From contig JALQPE010001976.1 in NCBI GenBank assembly GCA_030407315.1, positions 62,001 to 126,000 on the forward strand: DNA of 64,000 bases, in the 5' to 3' direction. The position numbers were made by a program, and so were the translations under genes. Below, one piece after another: positions 21,701-29,508 of the stretch; the stretch's first letter is position 1, and every line of letters begins with the position of its first letter. The notes below the pieces were generated by a model. It was not told the origin of the DNA, searched no databases, and was given only the letters and a program-made list of their open reading frames with translations. The stretch is from Asparagopsis taxiformis (lineage: Eukaryota > Rhodophyta > Florideophyceae > Bonnemaisoniales > Bonnemaisoniaceae).

Positions 21701-22192
21701 TCGCAATCGGAGGTAAGAGGTGGTGGGTTTGGCGTATTCGCGGCGAAGAAACTGAAGAAGGGGACGGTCATTGGCTGGTACAACGGGACGATTTTCTATG
21801 CGAAGATTCGAGACTCGGAACCGCAGAGATCAGTGATGTACGGCCCGGAAGGATTTGGGTGCACAGGACAGAGGTTCCAGGACTACAACATGGAATTGGA
21901 AACCACGTACATAGGGAGGGGTGCACCTGTTCGGAAGGTCTGGCTCGTTCCAGCGGTCTATAATTGTACCAGCTACCTCAATGATTGTCGGGTCATTGAC
22001 GGAACGGAGAAAGCGACCGAGGTGAGTCGAACACAGTCAGCCGAGTTTCGACAAGGCGATGCCATAGACAAACCGGACTTTGCTTCGAATATCAAGAATC
22101 CCCATGCTGTCAAGGTCGTTCTGACCAGAGACGTTGAAGCTGATGAGGAGATATTTGCTGACTATGGTAGAAAATATTGGCCAGCTAACTGA
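18725..22192 (+). CDS. ParB-like domain - DNA amino-methyltransferase - SET domain fusion protein (1155 aa)
   Basis: The start is ATG at 18725 in a strong context (GCCATGG). Residues 15-95 hold a ParB/sulfiredoxin-like domain with LEILDGAHRCMAIV (DGAHR at 68-72). A conserved helical region of unknown function runs to about 500, followed by an acidic, basic-patched linker. A beta-class DNA methyltransferase follows, with LTDPPFNTRRE (DPPF at 658-661), VLRPGGHALIYSS (about 692-704) and motif I, DFFSGTYSTAIAC (838-850), then RRFIGCEKE. DPPF with this order is typical of N6-adenine or N4-cytosine enzymes. The C-terminal SET domain has GGFGVFAAKKLKKG and GWYNG (about 1000-1021), CTSYLNDCR (about 1081-1089) in place of the usual NHxC-type motif, and EEIFADYGRKYW (1141-1152). 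The frame is intact. Product methylation, DNA plus protein lysine, is inferred. Confidence 0.9.
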   Translation: MEGTFHNHGEKHDGWVFIDPNQVSKFVSIRDVDASHVEALMESIRNSGYDTAHPVTGRFREGVLEILDGAHRCMAIVRGMEKGVFPPGVTIPMREESIVADTNSSTAVVLDRVRATTSNDIAGLQRRMMFVEYLMIAVDLRDEYWVQKGKDKYAHISSVRMADVLGWIKSCDPSGQIASSLSGKPQYSSCMSILAVLRPYHRAEDSSAIDLRLWQMFCHAWGLNAEMGDSPRMVEFPKQVGVTSSRAVEMFGKTPRGELSSPLNRELLSSRYFLDGATSDMQDSLQASQKRFRRLMVMMCQCILAIRSKEMGSAPSRRARATSGAIGGGGMVGIATSSAQANQLGFVVDRVLAAWDTGARVLGYEDVESMCWPFMVFDPASLCFRSLPNRSDGCAVEEHRKNLTIVPKTVDSENGFCADLPVAVDARLRSLTSAFLLSIRQCVTEVNVFAERGQLMQRLRALLFDTPDKFGLNSFMRAKLNTSHALDGQRRLKAWLLRTREQRKLPLTMDELHSLEDTPEPGILEGAPAQMEISAAVPNNGSEDIEEDSLEPQRKKARLERGGGEDDNAAVASETATREGAAEDDAMEVDTVSPTEAPLVDVGKESKPEYVTKLEAVMGRYIHTVNCDATDVAKEVEDKISFLEDGVLEDSVQLVLTDPPFNTRREGGRENSEYDILEPEELASVACEIVRVLRPGGHALIYSSVRQLVAWMDAIRNAEPGKMIVDSVPVVLSRRPHSFTSNPSTKTCTLHNMHDFVIHAYKRGKGMAAYDMVDYRLHNPDISRHPGFTNAIDNVPRLSAGEAQYDGQNNRLRHEQKALTTLRELLERFSKQNDIVMDFFSGTYSTAIACMTLRDGTYRRFIGCEKEKRCHDASQEWILHAFVSEVKAGRYGGILQREVESILGDESVPVTGKAPRLRQKHISDAPEGLPAVTALPNHLLVFVASMKKDGSMLHRLSGVPMDQWPAEDMHSFWSIDPDAILAADAAFYGVYVSQSEVRGGGFGVFAAKKLKKGTVIGWYNGTIFYAKIRDSEPQRSVMYGPEGFGCTGQRFQDYNMELETTYIGRGAPVRKVWLVPAVYNCTSYLNDCRVIDGTEKATEVSRTQSAEFRQGDAIDKPDFASNIKNPHAVKVVLTRDVEADEEIFADYGRKYWPAN

Positions 22193-22489
22193 GCTACTTT
22201 GATAGATTTGAGTAAACACGCATTGACAGAGACAATAGACTGTGCATCATCTTCCAAGAGCGCTAGATATTATAGACTACACTACAACAATCGTGACATG
22301 ACTGCAGGAAGGCATCTGCGGCCTGGAGTGCAAACTATCCACTTTTCAACTGCTATACCTATGGATACGAAAGGGAGAGAAACTAGAAAGATGTGAGTGC
22401 GAAATTGTGTAGCAACGCAGCATGTAGAACACCAGTAACAGAGCGATGTAGGAGAAGCAGTCACCCCATTACAGTGCGGGCCGTTTACC

Positions 22490-22905
22490 GGGGATGCTGA
22501 CAGCAAAGTCATCGTTACGATGACTTTGCTGTAAGAAAACAAATCATTACAGCAGCCATGATTTCTTTACCGGGTAAAAAAATTGTGGCCGCTGTAATGA
22601 AACGTTTTCTTACAGCAAAGTCATCGTAACGATGACTTTGCTGTAAGAAAGCAAAACATTACAGCGGCCACAATTTTTTACCCGGTAAAATTTCTTGCTG
22701 ATTTTTTACCCGGTAAAAAATTCTTTGGCCACTGCAAGGAAACGGTTCCTTACAGCAAAGTCATCGTTACGATGACTTTGCTGTAAGAAAACGTTTCATT
22801 ACAGCGGCCACAATTTTTTTACCCGGTAAAGAAATCGTGGCTGCTGTAATGATTTGTTTTCTTACAGCAAAGTCATCGTAACGATGACTTTGCTGTAAGG
22901 AACCC
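22490..22905. repeat. E1 palindrome array, block 1
   Basis: Four copies of a 37-bp near-perfect palindrome, with arm TTACAGCAAAGTCATCGT, one central T/A and the mirror arm. They alternate with shorter palindromes around TTTACC(C/G)GGTAAA. Copies occur in both orientations, recognisable by CGTTACG versus CGTAACG at the centre. Confidence 0.92.
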
Positions 22906-23484
22906 TGGTAAACGGCTTCAGCTGTAAGCAGCAGGGAGTTTCGTCCTTCTCCCTTCTTGGTAAAGGTACCTTTACCAAGATGGGAGAAGGACGAAACTCC
23001 CTGCTGTCTCACATGAGAAGCGAAGTGTGAAGTAGGGAACATCACGGGAGGATGGTTTGGACGGCTGTTGGTCGCAAAATCTACTCCTTGTGCCGTGAGC
23101 CACAGCGACCATATGGTACCTGTGCCTCACGGCATAAAATATATATTCAACCCGCCCGGGCGGGAACCGGCGCCGGTTCCGGTGCACTATAGTCGTCAAT
23201 AAGTAGGACTCTAGCTACTCACTATACAACTATAATCGTAAGGTAGGATAGCCTAAGATCGTAGTACGGAAGAGACGGATGGGAGGGTGTGTGTAGAGGA
23301 AAATTAAGGCGGCAGTACGAGTAGCCTATCGTGGTAATAGACGAGTATTTCATTGCGAGAGGGGGCGTGAGGGGGGAAACGAAAGGCGTCAGTCGTCACC
23401 AGAGAGGCTGGGATGCTGAAGGCGGAGTAGAGAAATGGGGGAGAGGGTGAAGCCAGACTGCTTACAGCTTTGGCAGTTCCGGCG

Positions 23485-23790
23485 GGGTGCTGACAGCAAA
23501 GTCATCGTTACGATGACTTTGCTGTAAGAAAACAAATCATTACAGCAGCCATGATTTCTTTACCGGGTAAAAAAATTGTGGCCGCTGTAATGAAACGTTT
23601 TCTTACAGCAAAGTCATCGTAACGATGACTTTGCTGTAAGAAAGCAAAACATTACAGCGGCCACAATTTTTTACCCGGTAAAATTTCTTGCTGATTTTTT
23701 ACCCGGTAAAAAATTCTTCGGCCACTGCAAGGAAACGGTTCCTTACAGCAAAGTCATCGTTACGATGACTTTGCTGTAAGGAACCCTGGT
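23485..23790. repeat. E1 palindrome array, block 2
   Basis: Three copies of the 37-bp palindrome with interleaved TTTACC(C/G)GGTAAA palindromes. It repeats most of block 1 at 22490-22905 almost base for base. Confidence 0.92.
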
Positions 23791-24284
23791 AAACGGCTTC
23801 GGCTGTAAGCAGCAGGGAGTTTCGTCCTTCTCTCATCCTGGTAAAGGTAAGAAGCGAAGTTTGAAGTCGGGTAAATTGCTCAGCAAAGGTCTGTACGGCT
23901 GTGAGCAGCTCTCAGGAGTATTTTACCTCACGTGGTCTCTGTTCAGGTTATACCCTGTATATATATAGGTAGCCTAGTGTAGGTGGGAAGATAGACGAAA
24001 ATTCTACAAATAATTTATCACAGTGACGGCTCTCGTAGTCGAAATCTGCGCGTTGTCAAGGGTTGAAACTAGTCTCCCCCTACGGCCTAGCTAGTAAAAT
24101 CATATAACGTTGTAGACTAATATTAAAAAGTAGCAAGCAATCTGCTGAGTAGCACTAAACTATGAGATGAAGGACAGATGTATAGATGAGAACTGAAAAA
24201 TGGGCTAAGGTAACAATGTTGAGATGAGAAAGACAGAACTTTATAGCAGGGAACAGTAGTATAGGTTTTAATACTTCTGATATG

Positions 24285-27200
24285 CTATCTATTGCTCCTA
24301 TCGTACTTGTAATATTCGACGGTGTGGATGTGGTCCGTGAGGACGTCCTTCTCCGTCTTCAAGTAGATGTGGCCGCGCGTGGGCAGGCCATAGACTAACT
24401 TCTCGCCTGCAGGAAGATCTCCTCGGCTGAAGCCGACCCCGTAATGGTAAAGGTCACCGCGACCAACCAATACGGAATAGGGTGGCACCCAAAAGATGAG
24501 AGGGGGAACCTTCCACATATCGGCGCCCGGACTGGCCAGGCATACATGACTATAAGGGGCAACTACTATAGAGAACCCATCGGCTCCGCTCGACATCATG
24601 AAATATGATGGAGACGTGGTAGGACTTCCAACACTATTCGTCGCTACCTTGAAGTCCGTGTGCCCATCCTGGTCCGCAGCCCCATCTGCTGTAAGAAGCA
24701 GCCGCAATCCTGTCTTCGGGAAGAAGACAGGATCCTCACCCTCCATTCCCAACTTCAAGAACTCCGCACAAACACCAAGAGCAAGCTCTGCCACCAACTT
24801 GTTCTTATACATCTCCAAATTCCCCTCCTCCAACTTGTCGCACAACTCACGCCGCGGCAGAGAGAGGCGCCCACGACCACCATCGATGCGGTCCTTCGCA
24901 TCACCCACGTTGTGGATGAACTGCCACGGCGAAGGATCGAAGCCGGGCTTTGCGAAAGCTGGCGGCTCGTCCTGTGGCTCCCTGTCGTCATCGTTAGAAT
25001 CAGACTGCTGGGAGGGTTTTTCAACCTCCTCAACCAGCGGGAACTGCCTAGCGAAGTGACCGAACAACTCATGCGTCGCATTACCAGCCGTGGACGATGC
25101 CAACAGGCCTTCCATAACAATAACCCCCAAGTTTTCCAACAATGCCTTCTTCACCGCAAAGTACCTGTCCACCACCGTATCCTCAGCACCCGGCGATGCA
25201 GCTGCCTGGAATGCTGCCGCCCTCATTTCCGCCCGAACCGTCTCCACCGTCGTACTTTCCATATAGTACTTCATCCGGCTGCCAGACGCAATTGCGCTGG
25301 GGAGAACGGCGGCCACATTCTCATCGACGATGCTGTCGGGAATGGGATTCTCCTGGGCGTCGTCGAACTGGAGAACCGGCTCCCGAGAGCGACCTCGGGA
25401 AGCCGACTTGGATTTCTTTGACGACGACTTTGATGAAGTCTCACCGAGCCTTCTCTTTTTGGTAGAAGGCTCGGGCGTCGCAGAAGCGGCTTCCAAGTTA
25501 CGCTTCCCGAGGATGGAGTTTTCACCCGCATCCTCGGGGGCGCTCTCCAGCTCGACGACCTCCACAGCACCACCCGCCGTTCCACCACGACCGGAACGAC
25601 TCGCTTGCAGGCGGGTACTCCTTCTGGGCATCACTTTCCTCCCAGAAGTTTCCACTCCGGGCGGTGCAGAATCACTGACTTCAATGACATCTTCGTCAGG
25701 ATCTGCACCGCCCTTCGCACTGCTGCCCTCGACCACATTCTCGGGAGTAGGGCCCTCCGTCGAAATCCTCGCAACCGTCTTCTGTCCAACCCCACCGGAT
25801 GGTGAAGGGACGAAGCTGTCATCGCTGGAGCTTCCCGAACTGCTAGCAGATGCAGAACGGGAAGCTTCGACAGCGGGGGCCGGAGCAGCAGGGTGCTGCT
25901 CGGCAGCCGGAGTCGCAGGCTCAGGCTGCGAAGCCGGTGAGACCTGCTCCTGCGCGGCTTGGACAGGACGGTTGGGGGTACCAGTCCCGGCGTGGGAAAC
26001 TGGACCAGAGCGTTCGCTGCCATCCTGGGGACCACGCGCAGTCGGCTTGACCGGGGTCACCGCAGGGGAGGATGCAGACACGGCAGGGGTAGAGACAGGA
26101 ACAGGGGCAACCTCGGAATTGCTGGAAGATTCCAGTTGAGGTGGTGGGGGCAAAGGAATGGAGGATGAAGGGATGGGCAAGGAATTGGAAGAGGAAGGGA
26201 TGGGGGCATCATCACCACATGTGGCTGGGAGCGCAGCATGTGGGATGTCTGGGTACATCGCGTGAAAGCGTTTCCGCATTTGCATGTCGCGGTACCCAGT
26301 GACGCGCAGGAGCATTTTCCTGGCGTCCTTCCCGAAGACAGACTTCTTACGGGGAAAAATATTTTCGTAACTGTAACCATCGGGGGGGCCTTCCTTGGGA
26401 CGGAAGTCTGCCCAGCACCCCTTCTTGGGGACCATCTGAGCAAGAACTTCGACAACGCGCGAGCGAATGTCGAAGCTCTTGCTCGGGTCACCCCGGCTGG
26501 GAATTGACCCATCCAGCATCCTCAACACATCCGACACGTTCCAGTACTCGGCCACCTCCTTCACGTACCCGAAGATTTCCAACAAACCAGCAATCCATTC
26601 CTGCCCAATGGTACCAACCGAGTACGGTTTCAGCCCGGCCGACCGACGGCTACAAGTGTAGCGCGCCGTCATCTCCAGGATGAAACACTTCTGCACATCC
26701 GGAGCACTCCTGAACGACCCATTGAACAACAAGTTCACCGTACAACCAGCCAGATCCTCGGTCGAAGAGAACTGCACGAACTCCGGCCTGTTCGGGATGC
26801 TCGACCAGTACTTGAAAGCAGGGCTTTCAATGGTCTTGAACCCTCGCGCGATCGAGACGTAGCGCATGAGCTGTCTCGGACGAATCCAGCTCAGCGCTTT
26901 CCGTTCTTTTATGTATTGAACGGTCGGCTCGATCTTCTTCTTTCCCAGGCGGTGGATATTGATGAACTCCATCACAGAGCACACATTGTCAGCAACTGTT
27001 ACCTCGCTGACATTGTGGGTGTGGAAGTTCATCAGCCGTGAAAGCGGGAGTACTTCTTCGGAGCAGAAGACATCCCGGCCAAGCCGAGTCGGTGGGAGGA
27101 GAAAGTCGACTGGAATAGTTCCAAAGCGACGGTAGATGTCAGACTTGACAAACTCCTCCCACTCTGGACTGTCCTTCGCAGGAGCAGGTCCAGCCGACTC

Positions 27201-27932
27201 GAGAATGGCCTTCAACGCGGTCACTCGGTGAGATCCATCGACATATTGCAGTCGTACTTTTGCATTGGAATCAATCACCTCGCAGACGGACACGCGTGAA
27301 GCAATCACGGAAAATCCCTGAGTGAGAAACGTTTTCTTCAACTCATCAACGCGATGCGGCCTGACCACCCTGGACACGACTGCCGGAGGAGAAACATCCA
27401 GGGGGGAAATGAAGACTGGAATGTTTCGGCAGCTCTCCGGACTTATGTCGTAGTCCACATCCACCGGGATGGGCACTGTGCCAGGGTAGGCCAGCCTGGT
27501 GCTGCGGAGAGGCTTGTTCGGTACGATGTCACGAGCGTTGTGATCATCGACCTTCTCCGCATCCTCTGCCAAGTCGCTGCCGGACGCGATGATCATGTCC
27601 GGAGCAGGCGAGCTGGGCAGAGGAGCACCAGATCCCTCGACGGCTGGCGCCGCTTCGGCAGATTGAGCCGGAAGCGGAGTTGCGGGAACGCCAGCGTCGA
27701 TTGTCGGGACAACCGCGGGATCGGAAGCGGAAGGGGGGGAGGGGACGGGCTTAGGTGCTGGGCTGAGCTGGGTCAGCGCTGCAGCAGCTTCGCAAACGTC
27801 CATGGGGACAGGGGGGGCCAGAGAAGGAGAAGGAGAGGGAGAAGGAGAGGGAGAAGGAGTGGGAGAATCGTTGTCACGGCGGCTGGCAGAGCGCACCTGG
27901 CGGTCGAAAGCGTTGGGGGATTGTTGAGCCAT
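24285..27932 (-). CDS. ParB-like domain - Fe(II)/2-oxoglutarate dioxygenase-like protein (1215 aa)
   Basis: The start is ATG at 27932 (AAGCAATGG); the frame opens further upstream but without ATG. A Pro/Ser-rich N-terminus leads to a ParB/sulfiredoxin-like domain (about 175-250) with LQYVDGSHRVTALK (DGSHR at 232-236). A helical domain follows, conserved among the paralogues (ADNVCSVMEF, ARGFKTIESPAFKYWSSIP). A long disordered linker (about 575-850) carries acidic hydrophobic motifs EDVIEVSD and VVEVVELE, like SUMO-interacting motifs. The C-terminal domain has PKTGLRLLLTADGAADQ, HTD (1091-1093), SYFMMSSGADGF, VPPYSVLVGRGDLYHYG (H1163) and PTRGHIYLK. HxD, distal H and a basic residue downstream fit the double-stranded beta-helix dioxygenase pattern. 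A DNA or histone substrate is inferred from the fusion partner and neighbours. Confidence 0.85.
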   Translation of the reverse strand: MAQQSPNAFDRQVRSASRRDNDSPTPSPSPSPSPSPSLAPPVPMDVCEAAAALTQLSPAPKPVPSPPSASDPAVVPTIDAGVPATPLPAQSAEAAPAVEGSGAPLPSSPAPDMIIASGSDLAEDAEKVDDHNARDIVPNKPLRSTRLAYPGTVPIPVDVDYDISPESCRNIPVFISPLDVSPPAVVSRVVRPHRVDELKKTFLTQGFSVIASRVSVCEVIDSNAKVRLQYVDGSHRVTALKAILESAGPAPAKDSPEWEEFVKSDIYRRFGTIPVDFLLPPTRLGRDVFCSEEVLPLSRLMNFHTHNVSEVTVADNVCSVMEFINIHRLGKKKIEPTVQYIKERKALSWIRPRQLMRYVSIARGFKTIESPAFKYWSSIPNRPEFVQFSSTEDLAGCTVNLLFNGSFRSAPDVQKCFILEMTARYTCSRRSAGLKPYSVGTIGQEWIAGLLEIFGYVKEVAEYWNVSDVLRMLDGSIPSRGDPSKSFDIRSRVVEVLAQMVPKKGCWADFRPKEGPPDGYSYENIFPRKKSVFGKDARKMLLRVTGYRDMQMRKRFHAMYPDIPHAALPATCGDDAPIPSSSNSLPIPSSSIPLPPPPQLESSSNSEVAPVPVSTPAVSASSPAVTPVKPTARGPQDGSERSGPVSHAGTGTPNRPVQAAQEQVSPASQPEPATPAAEQHPAAPAPAVEASRSASASSSGSSSDDSFVPSPSGGVGQKTVARISTEGPTPENVVEGSSAKGGADPDEDVIEVSDSAPPGVETSGRKVMPRRSTRLQASRSGRGGTAGGAVEVVELESAPEDAGENSILGKRNLEAASATPEPSTKKRRLGETSSKSSSKKSKSASRGRSREPVLQFDDAQENPIPDSIVDENVAAVLPSAIASGSRMKYYMESTTVETVRAEMRAAAFQAAASPGAEDTVVDRYFAVKKALLENLGVIVMEGLLASSTAGNATHELFGHFARQFPLVEEVEKPSQQSDSNDDDREPQDEPPAFAKPGFDPSPWQFIHNVGDAKDRIDGGRGRLSLPRRELCDKLEEGNLEMYKNKLVAELALGVCAEFLKLGMEGEDPVFFPKTGLRLLLTADGAADQDGHTDFKVATNSVGSPTTSPSYFMMSSGADGFSIVVAPYSHVCLASPGADMWKVPPLIFWVPPYSVLVGRGDLYHYGVGFSRGDLPAGEKLVYGLPTRGHIYLKTEKDVLTDHIHTVEYYKYDRSNR

Positions 27933-28159
27933 TGCTTTGGTGAGTGATTGACAAACGAAGAGTGAAAGATTGAGAAAGAGAGAAGAAGATCTGAACGACA
28001 AGCTGTTTTGCTGCGTAAGCTGAGTAAGATAGGCGAAACTTAGAGATCTGACATATTCCTATTAGTATACACCCTGGTAATGATATTCAGCGGTTGACCA
28101 ATCCGAACCTTCCACATCACTTTTCGTTGTACGACAATTACAGCTCAGGCAGTTTACCA

Positions 28160-28435
28160 AGGATCCTTACAGCAAAGCCATCGTTACGATGACTTTGCTG
28201 TAAGGAAACGTTTCATTACAGAGGCCAGGAATTTTTTTACCGGGTAAAGAAATCATGGCCACTGTAATGTTTTGTTTCCTGACAGCAAAGTCATCGTTAC
28301 GATGACTTTGCTGTAAGAAAACGTTTTCATTACAGCGGCCAGGAATTTTTTTACCGGGTAAAGAAATCATGGCCACTGTAATGAAACCTTTCCTTACAGC
28401 AAAGTCATCGTAACGATGACTTTGCTGTAAGCATC
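28160..28435. repeat. E1 palindrome array, block 3
   Basis: Three copies of the 37-bp TTACAGCAAAGTCATCGT palindrome (one with a single change, AAAGCCATC), alternating with TTTACC(G)GGTAAA palindromes. Confidence 0.92.
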
Positions 28436-29027
28436 CCTGGTAAACTGCTCCATCTGTAAGCCGTTGGTCTCAACCCTCGCTCTCGTTTCTGTTGTCCTCC
28501 TTCATCATCTCCACCTACCTTCCCCCTACACACCACCTCTCTAATGTCACTCTACCCACCCTTTGGTGCATGAAATATTTTCTTACCACTGCCATAGTCT
28601 ACACATACTGCTGCCTTCATACCTCTGCATGCCTACCCTTCAATCTTTCTTCCATCTTTCTCTACCGTGCTAGGCTTAGACCATGCTCTGTGCACATCTG
28701 ACTTACTTAATATCATTGTATAGCTAGAAACTAGAATAATAATTACATCACTAGAGTACACTGCAAATGTTAGTAACTATGGTTGGTGTGGTACACAACA
28801 CCCTAACTCCTTCATGAGTAAACTTTGCGCACAGAACCGTTCAATACCAGGTAGTGCAGCCAGCGCAAACCAGGCTTGCACGACGCAGAGTGCTCCCCAG
28901 AGCCGTCAACAGTCGTCCAAACCATCGTTGTACGATGTTCCCGGCTCCACACTTCCCTTCTCACCCTTCCCAGGGTGGGAGACGGACGAAACTCCCAACC
29001 GCTTACAGCCGAAGCCGTTTACCCGGG

Positions 29028-29262
29028 ATGCTTACAGCAAAGTCATCGTTACGATGACTTTGCTGTAAGGAAAGGTTTGATTACAGTGGTGAGAAAATTT
29101 TACCGGGTAAAAAAATCAGCAAGAATTTTTTACCCGGTAAAAAATTGTGGCCGCTGTAATGATTTGATTTCTTACAGCAAAGTCATCGTTACGATGACTT
29201 TGCTGTAAGAAATCAAATCATTACAGCAAAGTCATCGTAACGATGACTTTGCTGTCAGCACC
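29028..29262. repeat. E1 palindrome array, block 4
   Basis: Three copies of the 37-bp palindrome; the last two nearly touch. They are interleaved with TTTTTTACC(C)GGTAAAA and TTTTACCGGGTAAAA palindromes. Confidence 0.92.
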
Positions 29263-29508
29263 CCAGCGAAACTGCATCATCTGTAAGCCTTCCTCACCTC
29301 AATGTTGTAACCAAAGACGACTGCGATATTACCTTGTTCTATTCTAGTAGTGCCCACCATAGTTTCCTCCCCTTCTCATATTAAATTGAGTATTGTATAT
29401 CTCTCGACCCGTCTACATACGCAAACGTCATGTACTAGCCTAACTTTCATCGTTTACTTGAAGGCGGCCTTGATGCCTGCCATAGAATGCTATTAAGAAC
29501 TAATTTCA

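Larger units (their letters stand above)
22193..24284. other. Convergent intergenic region of E1 with two palindrome arrays
   Basis: The flanking genes end towards each other. The region holds two related palindrome blocks (22490-22905 and 23485-23790), which are near-identical over about 260 bp and so arose by direct duplication. Around them are AT-rich and pyrimidine-rich segments. Nothing coding is supported; open frames across the palindromes are artefacts. Confidence 0.7.
27933..29508. other. Intergenic region of E1 with two palindrome arrays
   Basis: It separates the 5' end of the 1215-aa gene from the 3' end of its broken paralogue and holds palindrome arrays at 28160-28435 and 29028-29262. 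The segment at about 28480-28690 is pyrimidine-rich and recurs inverted at 47345-47580. No gene is supported. Confidence 0.6.

Noticed and set aside
18725..22192. Bacterial contamination or a bacterial restriction-modification or parABS locus
   Set aside because: ParB-like and methyltransferase motifs are present, but they are fused to a SET domain and lie inside a CACTA element with eukaryotic neighbours. No ParA or restriction enzyme gene accompanies them.
25330..26139. 269-codon plus-strand frame opposite the dioxygenase-like gene
   Set aside because: It is antisense to the low-complexity linker of the supported gene and has no motifs of its own.
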